Assembly: GCF_000004825.1 (NCBI RefSeq)
Contig: NW_008805069.1
Location: 186,001 to 250,000 of the forward strand
DNA length: 64,000 nucleotides
Origin: Heterostelium album PN500
Taxonomy: Eukaryota; Evosea; Eumycetozoa; Acytosteliales; Acytosteliaceae
Direction: 5' to 3'
Below are positions 12,326 to 23,472 of the stretch, one piece after another. The first letter of the stretch is position 1, and every line of letters begins with the position of its first letter. Below the pieces are notes generated by a model. It worked only from the letters and a program-made list of their open reading frames with translations. It was not told the DNA's origin and searched no databases. A program made the position numbers and the translations under genes.

Positions 12326-15300
12326 TTAGTTTGAATTAGTTTTCAACCAATTTCTATAGTCTCCGGTTAAAGACTTATATGATTGGTGAACATCGTTATC
12401 CAGTATCCATCCTTGGACTCCTCCTATATTGAAAAGGTATTCGGTCTTGGCATCTCTCTTGTTGGTGAGATTGAAGGTTCTCTTTCTTGTGACGAACATT
12501 GTATCTTTACGAATGATATTGGCGTTGATCAAAGCTATGAGTATCTTGGCACTTTGTTTGGTTGGTGGATGGTTCGGATAGGAATTGTGGTATTGGATGT
12601 ATTCTTCAAGGACAGTTAACTTATTCTTCTTTTCGAATGCTTCTTTGATTTCTTTGGCAGATATTCTCTGGAAATTAGTGATTTCAGAAGATTCTGAAAA
12701 TTCTCTTTCATTTTGGAATGTCAATGTATTATGAATGATTGGATGAGTAGTAGTTGAGTTTGGAATATTATCCAAAATTAAAGTGTTTGAATCTGGTGTA
12801 TTGATAGGTGGGTTGTTGTTTGTAGTTGAATTGTTGTTTGTTACCAAATCTAATTCTGAATCAATGTCCATGGCTTCAGTGTCATCTGTGTCGTCGTTGT
12901 TGTTATTCTGATTGTTTTGTTCATTTTGAGTAATTGAATCGATTTCAATTTCATCTTCTTCTTCAACTTCGCCAAATTCGATATCATCATCATCCTCATC
13001 GTCTAAAGAGTTGTGTTTCTTGAAGTATTTAGCGTGTCTAGTGAAAGATGGATTGATTCTCTTTCTCTTTGTACCAGATTCAACGTTGGCAACTGTGACA
13101 TTTAATCCATTGACATTCGTTACTTCGTATGGACCATCAAATCTTGTTTCTAATTTGATTTTGTTTTTAGGGTTTGATCTAAACTTTCTTAGATAAACAC
13201 TATCACCTACTTTAATATCCATTTCTTTCTTATTTTTATTATATTGAATTCTCATGTTATATTGATTATCGAATAACCAATTTCTAACAATTTTGAGTTG
13301 ATTTCTCTTTGAGTTGATCATGTTTTCGATATCAACGTTTGATGAGTTCATTTTCAATTTGTATTGAATAAGAGAGAGTGGTGTTATTGGATTTTCACCT
13401 GTATAGATTTTAAAAGGAGAGTATTCGCATCCGTGATGGATGGAATTGTTTACACAAAATTCAATTGTATCAACTAAAGTTATCCATTCATCATGGTTTT
13501 CTTCATTGTAAGTTGCAATGATAGCTTTACGAAACAAGTTACCTAAGTATCTGATTATACTTTCCACTTGTCCATTGGCCTGTTGATTTTCTGCAGTGGT
13601 AGTTCTGATTTCACAATTTAATATATCCATCAGATCTTTCCAAAATTTACTAGTAAACTTTGAATCTCTATCAGAGACAATTTCAACAGGCATGCCATGA
13701 TGTTTGAATATTTCTTTCATAAAGATTTCAGCTAAATCTTTAGAAGTGTAAGTTGAATGAACTGGTATGAGTCGTACCATCTTTGATAGACGATCAACAA
13801 TTACCCAGACTTTATTATATTTAATACCTTTGTATTCAGTATCAATTAATGGAATAAAATCCATACTGATGCTTTCAAAACATTTAGTTGGAACAATAAG
13901 TGGTTGAAGTTTACCAATTGATTGTCCACGAGCATCAGTTGCTTTGTTACAAGTATGACAAGCTTTGACATAATTAGTGACATCTTTGGCTATTCCTTCC
14001 CAAATGAAATGTCTACTTATTAATTCTAAAGTTTGTTCTATTCCATGATGACCTGCAAGTAATGAATCATGGTATATGAAAAGAATACGTTTAATAATAG
14101 AGCGAACTTGAGGAATTACTATTTTATCTTCAAAATATTTAAGTTTACCTTCTGTTTTCACAGATTTAGATTTGTAATATTTTGAAGGATGTATTGTTTT
14201 ATTCTTTATTTGCGTTTCTTCTTCAATATATCCATTTTCAATCATTGCAATTAGATCATTATCATCAATGGAAATGGTGGTGGAGTAAGTGTAACGACTT
14301 AAACCATCAGCAATTACATTATCAGATCCTTTTTTATAAATAAGAGTTGGGTTAAAAGAAAAAATGTATTGTAACCACCTAATTAATTTAGGTTTTGTAT
14401 TGTCATTAAGTTTATTATTTATAAAAAGTATATTTTGGTGATCGGTATGAATAACTATCTTATAACCTAATAGCATATGGTAGTTAGATTCGAGAGCATG
14501 TTTGATTGCCATAACCTCTTGTTCAAAGACATGGTAATCCCTTTCGGTTGTGTTAAACTTCTTGGATCCATAAAGAACAATTTGTTTGTTATCTTCTTGT
14601 TCAATATTGTCTTTGTATTGATAAATGACATGACCTATTCCATCATTGGAGGCGTCACAATCGATGTGAAATGTTAACTTATAATCAGGTATAAAAAGAA
14701 AACTACTATCGCTTATTTGGTTTTTAATCAAATTGAATGTCTCTGTATGTATGTCTTCCCATTTAAATAATTTATTCTTTCTAGTTATATCAATTAATGG
14801 AGCTTCTATTTCAGAGAGTTTGGGGATAAACTTTCGGTAGTAGTTTGTCAAACCTAAGAATCCTCTCAATTCTCTCTTTGTGATAGGTTGTTTCCAATTT
14901 TTGATTGCTAAGATTTTATCATTTATAGGAATCAATTTATTATGACCAATAATATGGCCGAGATATTCAAGTGAGTATTGACCAAAAATACATTTAGTTA
15001 GTTTTATTTTTAATTTGTTTTGATTTAATAAATCAACAATTTCTAAAACATCTTGAATGTGTTTGTCTTCATCATCAATGTTTGTTTTGATTAACAAATC
15101 ATCGAGGTAAACAAGTAATTTTTTGGCAATTACATGTCTTTGGAATATACTGTCCATGAGTCTCTGAAAACACGCTGGTGCGTTTGTGAGTCCAAATGGT
15201 AATACAGTATATTGGAATACACCGAATGAAGTTCGAAATGCTGTCTTAGATTGATCATTCTCATGAACTCTAATCTGGTGGTAACCTTGGAGTAGATCAA

Positions 15301-18106
15301 TTTTAGAGAAGAGAACACCATCTCTTGTATTGTTAAGAACTTCAGTGATGTTTGGTAATGGGTATGTATCTTTGATAGTTATACCATTTAGAGATCTGTA
15401 GTCTACACAGAGTCTCCAACCTCCATCTTTCTTTTTAATAAATAAAAGGGGTGCCGCAAATGCGGATTGAGATGGGGTGATTTGACCATTTTCCAAATAA
15501 GTGTTTATCTGTTTTTCCAATTCATCTAAAAATGAATGTGGGATTGGATAATTTTTCGGTTTTGGGGGTTGGTCCACCGTCAAATTTATTTTAAAATCAA
15601 AATCTCCGCGAGATGGGGGTAATTCTTTGTCAAAAGGTTTAACCACATCAGGGTATTTATTTAAAATGAGATTTTTTATTTTCTTTGAAAGATTTGATTC
15701 AAAAGTGTGGTTAGAATTTTTACTTTCATCCAACTTTTCGTGTGTGTTTGATTTATTTGTATTCTCATCTACACTAATATCATTTAAATATACTAAAGCA
15801 CAACATTCATCATTATCACTCTCGCTTTGCGAAATTAAACAATTTCTAGTTTCAATTAAATTAGTTTGAATAGAATCGTTTAGAGTGTTGAATTTGATAG
15901 CTAGTTCTTTAATATTGTTTTCTTTATCAGCGTTAGGTAAAGATATAATTTTATTTTTAAAATCAATTTTCAAATTTAAATTTTGTAACGTCTCTGTTCC
16001 CAAAAGAATAAAGTTTGTTTTAGAATTGATTATAAAAAATGGTATTTTAAATACTTTATTATTGATTGTTATATTTTTATTTATTTGTTTTGATAATGTA
16101 GAACTGTCTTTATTAATCCCATTTAAGGTAATGTTGACATCGGTTAGATTCTTGATGTCACTTTCCTGTAATAGATCAAATGAGAGTAAGTTAATGTTAC
16201 TACAACTGTCAATAAAAATATTAACATACATGTTATTTATGGTTCCAGGCATCGAACATAAGAATGCATTAGCTTGCTTTCTTTGGCCAGTGGCTGGATC
16301 GATATCTCGGAATTTTCCAAACTTCCCGTAGAAACATTCATTTGGAAGATGGTTACCCTTATTGCAGATAGAGCAAGTACCAATCTTGGACTTCTTTACG
16401 GTGAATTTGGTTTTATTTTGACCGACACTTGGTGGTGGAGATCTTTTATTGGTATTGTTTGGTGACCATTTCTGGGAAAGATTTGGTTGTACATTAGGTG
16501 TATTGTGATGATTTCGAGTGGTGAAATGCATCACTTTCTCCTCCCTTTTTAACCGAAGTTTATCGTCGAGTTGCTTTCGACCTAAATCATTTAATCTTTT
16601 GGTCAAAGCATTGATGTTCTTTTTACGATGTGCCTTGGTTAATTCTGGATCTGCTTTAATGTTGCTAGGAAGCAAACTGTAAAGCTGTGTGGCGATGTCA
16701 GTTTGAGAAAGACGTGATTTACTATAGATCTCTCGGAATTTGATAATGAACTTGTGAGTGGTTTCGAATTGTTCAAGTCTCAAATTCTTAAGATCGGTAA
16801 CGTATTCATCGGATTCTCGTTTTGTACCGAAGGTATTGGTTAGAATAGAGGCAAATTCCTTCCATTTCATTGTACGTTTTAGGATTTCTGCATCTTCTGC
16901 TGATGAAACCGAAGTGATGGCTTCCTCTGAGAGTTTGCTTAAAGCAATGACGCATCGTAACCTATCTTCTGGTACTACGTTCTCCACTTGGGATATGAAT
17001 GTTTGGGTGTCGCTCATATCTGGAACGAATAATGGAATCTTGGCAGTATAGTTTTTGACTTGGTCTCTCAAATGACTAGAGACCAGAGATTGGATTCCGA
17101 GTAGATCAACTCTTTCGGTGACTGCTGCCTCGAATGCTCCTTCGTCGCCAAGTAGTGGGTTCGATACCAAGAATTGGGCAGCTCTTTCAATCAAGTCTTT
17201 GTTTGATGCCAACAGCATGTCGTTGAAGGAGACAGCTCTGATTCTTGCTCTTGCATCTCTCAAAGCTTGACTAGAGAACTCTACCACAGTTCGGTGTCTA
17301 TTGGATCTTGCAGACTTTGGAGTGGTGTTACGTGTATATTTAATCTTATCAATTGGCATTTTGACAGTTTCATCATCCGACTGATCAGAGGTGTCCGAGT
17401 CGGATGATTCTGGATCAGATGGATCTTGGAAAGCTATTCTACCAATCTCCTTCTTCGATCTTTTCCTACGATGATTGTTATCATCATCATAGTCGTCTTC
17501 GGATTCGGAATTAGAATCTTCTGATTCGGATCGGTGGTATTGATGTCCTTTATTATGGGAGTTGGTGCTCACATTGCGGTTGGGACTTGTTCCGTGATTG
17601 GAAATGCTAGTAGCATTCTTGTTGGTACTTGAAATACTTGGCAAGTTTGGAACATTGTTAATGGTACTCGTAGTACTTAGATTACCGTTGGTGACAGTTG
17701 TTCTTGGAGAACCACCATTGGTTGCATTGGTGCTGGTCGCACTTTGGTTTAAACTTGGAGAACCATTATTGGTTGCATTGGTGCTGGTCGCACTTTGGTT
17801 TAAACTTGGAGAACCATTATTGGTTGTATTGGTGCTGGTCGCACTTTGGGTATCTCTTGGAGAACCACTGTTGGTTACATTGGTGCTGGTCGCACTTTGG
17901 ATATCTCCGGCGCTGGACGCGCTTAGTGGAGTTTGTTCAATTGCATTGGTATTGGTCATACTTGTTGCATTGAGTGGGTTTGTTATGGACATAGTGTTGT
18001 CAGAAACATTGGTTTCCGCTTGATTTTCAGTTGGAGAAATGTCAGCCATTTGACCCGAGTTAGTTTCGTCGTTAGTGGTTGGAATGGATGTGTTTAATTG
18101 GGACAT
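12326..18106 (-). CDS. Gag-Pol polyprotein of the gypsy element
   Basis: One uninterrupted frame of 1,926 codons. Parts in order, with approximate residues: a Ser/Thr/Asn-rich leader with near-identical 19-residue repeats (about 70-135); a Gag-like region; a CCHC zinc knuckle (about 580); an aspartic-protease-like region (about 630-700); reverse transcriptase with a YLDD box (about 860-1050); RNase H (about 1120-1240); the integrase zinc domain (about 1340-1390); the integrase core (about 1410-1515); an acidic linker; and a C-terminal extension of about 110 residues that I do not recognise. The domain order RT-RNaseH-IN is the Ty3/gypsy order. A fused single gag-pol frame is known in this family. 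I saw no chromodomain. Confidence 0.93.
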   Translation of the reverse strand: MSQLNTSIPTTNDETNSGQMADISPTENQAETNVSDNTMSITNPLNATSMTNTNAIEQTPLSASSAGDIQSATSTNVTNSGSPRDTQSATSTNTTNNGSPSLNQSATSTNATNNGSPSLNQSATSTNATNGGSPRTTVTNGNLSTTSTINNVPNLPSISSTNKNATSISNHGTSPNRNVSTNSHNKGHQYHRSESEDSNSESEDDYDDDNNHRRKRSKKEIGRIAFQDPSDPESSDSDTSDQSDDETVKMPIDKIKYTRNTTPKSARSNRHRTVVEFSSQALRDARARIRAVSFNDMLLASNKDLIERAAQFLVSNPLLGDEGAFEAAVTERVDLLGIQSLVSSHLRDQVKNYTAKIPLFVPDMSDTQTFISQVENVVPEDRLRCVIALSKLSEEAITSVSSAEDAEILKRTMKWKEFASILTNTFGTKRESDEYVTDLKNLRLEQFETTHKFIIKFREIYSKSRLSQTDIATQLYSLLPSNIKADPELTKAHRKKNINALTKRLNDLGRKQLDDKLRLKREEKVMHFTTRNHHNTPNVQPNLSQKWSPNNTNKRSPPPSVGQNKTKFTVKKSKIGTCSICNKGNHLPNECFYGKFGKFRDIDPATGQRKQANAFLCSMPGTINNMYVNIFIDSCSNINLLSFDLLQESDIKNLTDVNITLNGINKDSSTLSKQINKNITINNKVFKIPFFIINSKTNFILLGTETLQNLNLKIDFKNKIISLPNADKENNIKELAIKFNTLNDSIQTNLIETRNCLISQSESDNDECCALVYLNDISVDENTNKSNTHEKLDESKNSNHTFESNLSKKIKNLILNKYPDVVKPFDKELPPSRGDFDFKINLTVDQPPKPKNYPIPHSFLDELEKQINTYLENGQITPSQSAFAAPLLFIKKKDGGWRLCVDYRSLNGITIKDTYPLPNITEVLNNTRDGVLFSKIDLLQGYHQIRVHENDQSKTAFRTSFGVFQYTVLPFGLTNAPACFQRLMDSIFQRHVIAKKLLVYLDDLLIKTNIDDEDKHIQDVLEIVDLLNQNKLKIKLTKCIFGQYSLEYLGHIIGHNKLIPINDKILAIKNWKQPITKRELRGFLGLTNYYRKFIPKLSEIEAPLIDITRKNKLFKWEDIHTETFNLIKNQISDSSFLFIPDYKLTFHIDCDASNDGIGHVIYQYKDNIEQEDNKQIVLYGSKKFNTTERDYHVFEQEVMAIKHALESNYHMLLGYKIVIHTDHQNILFINNKLNDNTKPKLIRWLQYIFSFNPTLIYKKGSDNVIADGLSRYTYSTTISIDDNDLIAMIENGYIEEETQIKNKTIHPSKYYKSKSVKTEGKLKYFEDKIVIPQVRSIIKRILFIYHDSLLAGHHGIEQTLELISRHFIWEGIAKDVTNYVKACHTCNKATDARGQSIGKLQPLIVPTKCFESISMDFIPLIDTEYKGIKYNKVWVIVDRLSKMVRLIPVHSTYTSKDLAEIFMKEIFKHHGMPVEIVSDRDSKFTSKFWKDLMDILNCEIRTTTAENQQANGQVESIIRYLGNLFRKAIIATYNEENHDEWITLVDTIEFCVNNSIHHGCEYSPFKIYTGENPITPLSLIQYKLKMNSSNVDIENMINSKRNQLKIVRNWLFDNQYNMRIQYNKNKKEMDIKVGDSVYLRKFRSNPKNKIKLETRFDGPYEVTNVNGLNVTVANVESGTKRKRINPSFTRHAKYFKKHNSLDDEDDDDIEFGEVEEEDEIEIDSITQNEQNNQNNNNDDTDDTEAMDIDSELDLVTNNNSTTNNNPPINTPDSNTLILDNIPNSTTTHPIIHNTLTFQNEREFSESSEITNFQRISAKEIKEAFEKKNKLTVLEEYIQYHNSYPNHPPTKQSAKILIALINANIIRKDTMFVTRKRTFNLTNKRDAKTEYLFNIGGVQGWILDNDVHQSYKSLTGDYRNWLKTNSN

Positions 18107-18196
18107 CTTTTAGTTGGTTTGTTTCTTTTATGTTCTATATAAATAGAATAAAGAAAAATTTAATTAGTAAATATTTATAGATATTTCTAATTATAA

Positions 18197-18376
18197 TCAC
18201 TTGGTGGTGATGTGTATATATTGTTCACTTGGTGGTGAAAATCACTTGATGGTGATGTATATATATATATTGTTCACTTGATGGTGAAAATCACTTGGTG
18301 GTGATATATATATATGTATTTCACTTGATGGTGAAAATCACTTGGTGGTGATATATATTATGCACTTGGAGGTGCT
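18197..18376 (-). repeat. Tandem hairpin-like repeats in the leader of the gypsy element
   Basis: Between the 5' LTR and the gag start are repeated units of the form TCACTTGGTGGTGA and TTCACTTGATGGTGAA separated by AT dinucleotide runs. Each unit is itself an interrupted palindrome (TTCAC...GTGAA). The block has about seven or eight such units. Confidence 0.85.
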
Positions 18377-18412
18377 ATGGTCGATCGGTGCTTTAAAGAA
18401 CAGATGCTACCA

Positions 18413-19013
18413 TGTTATTTTACAATGGTAATAATATCATATTATAATATACATATAAACATATAAATATAATACTTACAACTTTGATATAAGATTAGGA
18501 ATTACTTTAGGAATAGTTTTGGTACGAGGAATATAGATTTAATGAATGTAATAAAATTTAGAGATATAATTTACAGTATAATATTTAAAGATAATAATTT
18601 ATTTATTTTACAATTTGAAGATAAGAATAATATTTTGTAATGTTGAATAATGTTGAATAATTAATTAATTTCTATAATGGATTTCCATGGTATTTATACT
18701 GTTGGATTTCTTCGACCAGTGCAGTTGCCCAATCTCAGAAATCTGTTCTTGATTAACTAGTTTGGTATTCATTGTAGATTAACTTGTTGGTTATTTCTTT
18801 ATGTTAACTTTGGTAGATTGATATTTTGTTGATTCACTGAATGTTGATATTATTCGAATATATTTGATTATTGCTAAACAGTTGAATTATTAATTTAAGT
18901 TATTTGAAATCGTGTCCATGAACTGTTTGAATTGTGATAGTTGAGTTCTTAATAAATTATTGAAGTGTCAGTTGATTTGATTATTATAATTCTAAAATGT
19001 TAATTTTAGAACA
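18413..19013 (-). repeat. 5' LTR of the gypsy element
   Basis: 601 bp, the partner of 11719-12319. It is followed on the plus strand by ATTTT, the second copy of the target duplication, and then by the resumed host reading frame. Confidence 0.93.
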
Positions 19014-19018
19014 ATTTT

Positions 19019-21322
19019 GCAAATGATATTAGAGTTCAAAATAACAAGAACAATCACCACAACAACAATAGCAATATCGATAACAATAGCAATAGCAATA
19101 GCAATAGCAATAGCAATAGCAATAGCAATAGCAATATCGATATCGATATCGATAGCAATAGCAGTATCGATAGCAATAGCAATAGCAATAGCAATAGCAG
19201 TATCGATAACAATAGCAATATCGCTATCGATATCGATAACAATAGCAATATCGCTATCGATATCGATAGCAATAGCAATAACAATATCGATAACAATAAC
19301 AATAACAATAACAATAACAATAACAATAACAATAGCAATAATAATAACAATAATAATTATTATTCTATTATTCAAAATGATATTTTTAATAATCAACAAT
19401 CTTCAAACACCTCTTCCTCTAATAATAATAATGAACCATGTTTTCCTAATCGTCCTTATCTCTTTAAAATTAAAGAGTATATTGACAGCAAACCACCAAA
19501 AACAAAAACAACAAAACAAAAGAAAAAAAGAAAGTCAAGACATCTCAACCATTTGTATAATAAACAACAACAACAACAACCAGACACATCAACAACAACA
19601 ACAACATCTAATTCTTCCAATAATAATAACAAGTTATCGATTAAAGAAAATATCGATATTAGTTTTTTTTATCATATCAAACGTTCAATCAGCGTTCTAC
19701 TTATCCCACAGGTAAATAGGTATGTTTATAAAAAGGTATAAGTAAATTTAAAATTCTTTACTAATTGTTTTTTTAGTTTTAATCAATTTTCTATCCACTA
19801 TAATAAGACAGCTCTCGGTAAATTGTTAAATAATGAGAACATCAACGTGTCAGATATAGTAAACCCCAAATTCAATTTAACAACATATGAGATGGTTGGT
19901 ATTAGATCAAATGGTGATTCTTGTTATATTGTATATGCCAAGAAAAAAAAGAAACCAACAGCCAACAAACCAACAGCAACCTCTACAATAACAACAACAA
20001 CAACAACCACAACCAACGAAACAACAACAGCTACAACCAACAATACAACAACTGAAACCAACGAACCAACAACTACTAAAACCAAAAACGAAATAGTAGT
20101 TACAAGTAAGTTTTTTTTTTAATTTAAATTAAAAAAAGTTAAAATCATTAAAAATTTTTATTCACACTTTTTTTCTAAAAACTTGTAGAAGAAATCAAAT
20201 TATATGATAAAGTGAAGAAAGATCCCCAATGGAAAGAACTTTCAATCATTGCGGTTGATCCGGGTCGTAATCACAACACTTATTTATTCTATCCTGGTGG
20301 TCTTAGTGATGATGATAATGGACTAATTCCCAATACTCCACAACAATTGGCACAAATGGAAAAGAAATTTAGTCTTGACATGATCAGTGGCACTCATTAT
20401 TACAACTCGCAATCAGGCAGGCGTAAAAGTATTAAAAACAAAAAGAGAGGTAAACAAGTTGATGAATGGGAATCAAAAATCCCAAGTCTTTATGGTATGT
20501 AATAAAAAAATATAAAATAATAAATCGTTATGCCATCAATTATTAACAAAATTTTTCATTTTTAGGTGGTTTTGAATGTAACATATTATCAATAGATATT
20601 TATGAAAAGAGAAGGAAATATCTATTTGATAGACCAATTCATTTTGTTACAGATTCAAAAGAGATTGATCTATTGAATAAAGAGTCGGTAGATATTCAAA
20701 ATCATATTGACCATTTGATATTGGAAATTGGCAAGCACGAACCAGATGATCCTGTTTATCAAAATTTAGAGAATCAACTTTTATCTTTTGAAGCTCATGG
20801 TACTGTTTATGCGAAAAATAGCAGTGGATCATTTAGGAAACCCGAGATTCAAGTAAACCCCAATAATACCGAAATCGATGGTATTATTGATCGCTTAGGA
20901 GAAACTACAAAGAATCTTCATGCTCTTATCGAAAAACGCCAGTCAATTCCAAGTCCTTTATATTCTGCAGCAATTGAAGCTCATAAATCCTATCGATTGG
21001 TTGATTCTTCATTTGATAAAAAGAAGAAACACATTCAACTCCTTAAAAGCCGACCTACTTTTATATCGTGCAATTGAGACCACGTTACTTTCGGAAGAGT
21101 CCAAGCTGTCAAATGTTTCAACTATCACTCCGCTCAATGATATAGTTATGAATGATCAATCTAGTTCAATCCCTGCTCCAACTTCAACACAATCATCTTT
21201 GCCCCGACGAAAACGACGCTCCAAAAAACGTGCCGATGAACGACATGCCAAACATCGTGCCGCTGAACAACTCTCCAAATCTCTCTCCAACGATACAGTT
21301 ATGACTGATCTACCTACTTCAT

Positions 21323-21364
<42 letters not shown>

Positions 21365-23472
21365 ATACTACTACCACTACTAATACTACTACTACTAAGC
21401 CTCCACGTCGACCCCCTAAATCATCCTCCAAAGTTGGTCTACCTAGTTCCAAGACTGCTCCAACCTCAAAAAAACCATCTACATCCCGTGCCGGTAAAAG
21501 CTCCAAAGATACTGACGTAGTCATGACAGACCTACCTCCCGTAAAGAATCTACCATTGAAACCACTTCAATATATTTACAAAACTTTAGATCCAAAAGTA
21601 TTGAATCTCCCTGAAGTTGTTCCAGAGAACTATACCAAACCAGAAGTCACTATCACTCATAAACTAAGATTCAAAGGGTCCGATACAAAAAGACACCGAG
21701 ATCTTTTATATTTGACAAAGATGGCAATTGGTTCTGAAATAACAAAAGAGAATGTGGAATCTTTCAAAAAACGATTCAATAGTTTGGTTGAGCTTGGAAT
21801 GGACTTTGATTTCAATGTAGTAAAGACTTTCTCTGAGGATTTTAATCGAATTCAGCTCCAATCCACAGAAATTGATCAATTACGCGGGAAATTAGCAAAA
21901 CATAATCTTGTTTTCAAAGTTCCTCAAGGTTTAAATGATCCACCAACTAAACGATCTGTCATATCAGCGACACAAAGATATGGTACCAATTTAATTCAAC
22001 AAGCATTAAATATATTGGAGTACGTCAAACTATCAAACTCACTTTTGTTGAAATGCAAAGAAGAATTGAAAGTTGCTCTCATGCCTAGCGTTGAACTCTC
22101 TGGCCTGTGCTCTGAAATCCTAGTTATTTTGAATTCCAAGGATTTCCAAACTAATTGGTTTCATCGAATAGGTTATATTCGCTATTGTGCTATAAGACGA
22201 TTCAAATTTGACGAAAGGCAGAAAACTTTATCTGTCTCTACAGTCATCCCAGATTTTGAGTTTTGGATAAAGAACAATCAACAATCTAAACCCATCAACC
22301 GTATTAATATGAAACAATTCCAAACAACAAAAGAAATTCCAACAACATCAACAATCACATCAACATCAACAACAACTTCATCCTCTTCTTCATCTTCTTC
22401 TTCATCCTCTTCTCTTTCATCTTTAGCATCATCATCGTCACGAAAATCAAAAAAAAAAGACAAATCACAACAACAAACCAACCCAACACCTGAAACCGAA
22501 TGTAATAATAATAACAATACAACTCCTTCAGTAGCTCCCAATCCACCAAGCAAGAGAAAAGGTAATGACCCTCAAACAAAACAACCAACCAAGAAGACAA
22601 AACCACCTGAGCCCTCTCCTAGTAAACCTCTTGAGCCTCCTCCTAGTAAGTATTCTTTATTTTTTATTTTATTAAATTTATTAATTTATTTTTTTATTTT
22701 TAGAAAAAAGACGTCGGTGGAAATGTATTAAATGTAAGAAGATCCATAACTATCGATTAGTCGATTTTAAAGGAGATTACTTTGCTACCAAATGCTCACA
22801 TTGCGAATGGAAATACATAATCTTTAAGGACAAAGCAATAGCGACATCAAAAGTAAAAAAACAAAGGTTTTGTAAGTAAAAAACAATATTGATATCATTT
22901 AAAACTATAAATAATTAATTTTTACTATTTTTTTTTTGTTTAGTTTATGGTAAAGGTGCAGGTCCCAATAACTATGTCCAAAATGTAAAAGGTGTACAAT
23001 ATAGTCCCACTCTTCTTAAAGAAATAGATTTCTTAGAAAGACGTTCTCATTCTCGATATGGTGCCAGAGTAAAGACCTATCTTTTCGACGAGTACAATAC
23101 ATCCCAAGTAAATATAATATAAAAAGCTTATTTAAATTCATTCATTTATTAACAAATATTTTTATTGTTTTTTACAAAATAAAATTATAGATTTTTGCAC
23201 CAAAGCTAAAGGAAATGGAAAAGAGCTATGTTAAAGAAAAGTCAGATGCCAAACGAAAAGAAGTGTATAAAGCCGCCAAAGTCAAAGCTCCTCCGGATGA
23301 TCCTAATTCTTATGTTATCAAATACTATTTGGATGGAGAGACAAAGTATTACATCAACCGTGATTTCAATGCCTGTTTGAATATGGTTACTATTGCCGAA
23401 GCATATTTAAAAGGTAAAGACCGTCCAACTTTATTGTGTCCATTCAAAAAGGACAACCCGGAGGATGATTGA
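19019..23472 (+). pseudogene. Giant Fanzor/TnpB-like gene, 3' part with RuvC nuclease motifs
   Basis: Fanzor proteins are eukaryotic relatives of TnpB, RNA-guided DNA nucleases with a split RuvC domain. Exons: 19019-19719, 19777-20105, 20189-20494, 20566-22645, 22704-22871, 22944-23107, 23191-23472. RuvC-I is SIIAVDPGRNHNTYLF (about 20255). RuvC-II is VYGKGAGPNNYV...VKTYLFDEYNTSQ (22944-23107). RuvC-III is YYINRDFNACLNM (about 23350-23390). These carry the D, E and D of the catalytic triad. A CxxC...CxxC zinc-finger-like exon (WKCIKCKKIH ... KCSHCEW, 22704-22871) lies before RuvC-II rather than between RuvC-II and III. An Asn/Ser/Thr-rich insert of several hundred residues separates RuvC-I and II. 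The frame slips once near 21017-21048. With that slip and the upstream LTR, this copy is probably dead, unless the slip is an assembly error. Confidence 0.75.
19070..19350 (+). repeat. AATAGC/AATATCGAT simple repeats inside the Fanzor-like exon
   Basis: Hexamer and nonamer repeats (AATAGC, ATCGAT, AATAAC) encode an Asn-Ser-Ile-Asp run in the gene's frame. The striking Ile/Ala/Thr and poly-Leu open frames over the same stretch are shadows of this repeat. Confidence 0.85.

Larger units (their letters stand above)
11719..19013 (-). mobile_element. Ty3/gypsy LTR retrotransposon, apparently whole
   Basis: A 7,295-bp element lies in minus orientation. It has two 601-bp LTRs that I read as identical, with TG...CA ends (TGTT...AACA). 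It is flanked by ATTTT at 11714-11718 and 19014-19018, the 5-bp target duplication expected for this class. Just inside the 5' LTR, minus strand, is a primer-binding site starting TGGTAGCA, compatible with an initiator-Met tRNA. A purine-rich stretch adjoins the other LTR. A single long reading frame carries gag and pol together. LTRs without visible differences imply a recent insertion. The insertion lies inside an exon of the Fanzor-like gene. It looks whole from sequence. Whether it is active cannot be judged here. Confidence 0.95.

Noticed and set aside
17598-18023. Plus-strand frames with repeated Leu/Val or Trp/His units
   Set aside because: Antisense shadows of the Gag leader repeats of the gypsy element.
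19017-19715. Ile/Ala/Thr-rich and poly-Leu frames on both strands
   Set aside because: Alternative-frame readings of the AATAGC repeats. The Asn/Ser frame is the one that continues the Fanzor-like gene.
22278-22606. Minus-strand acidic and Met/Lys-rich frames
   Set aside because: Antisense shadows of the Ser-rich coding exon, repeated identically at 29619-29947 because of the duplication.
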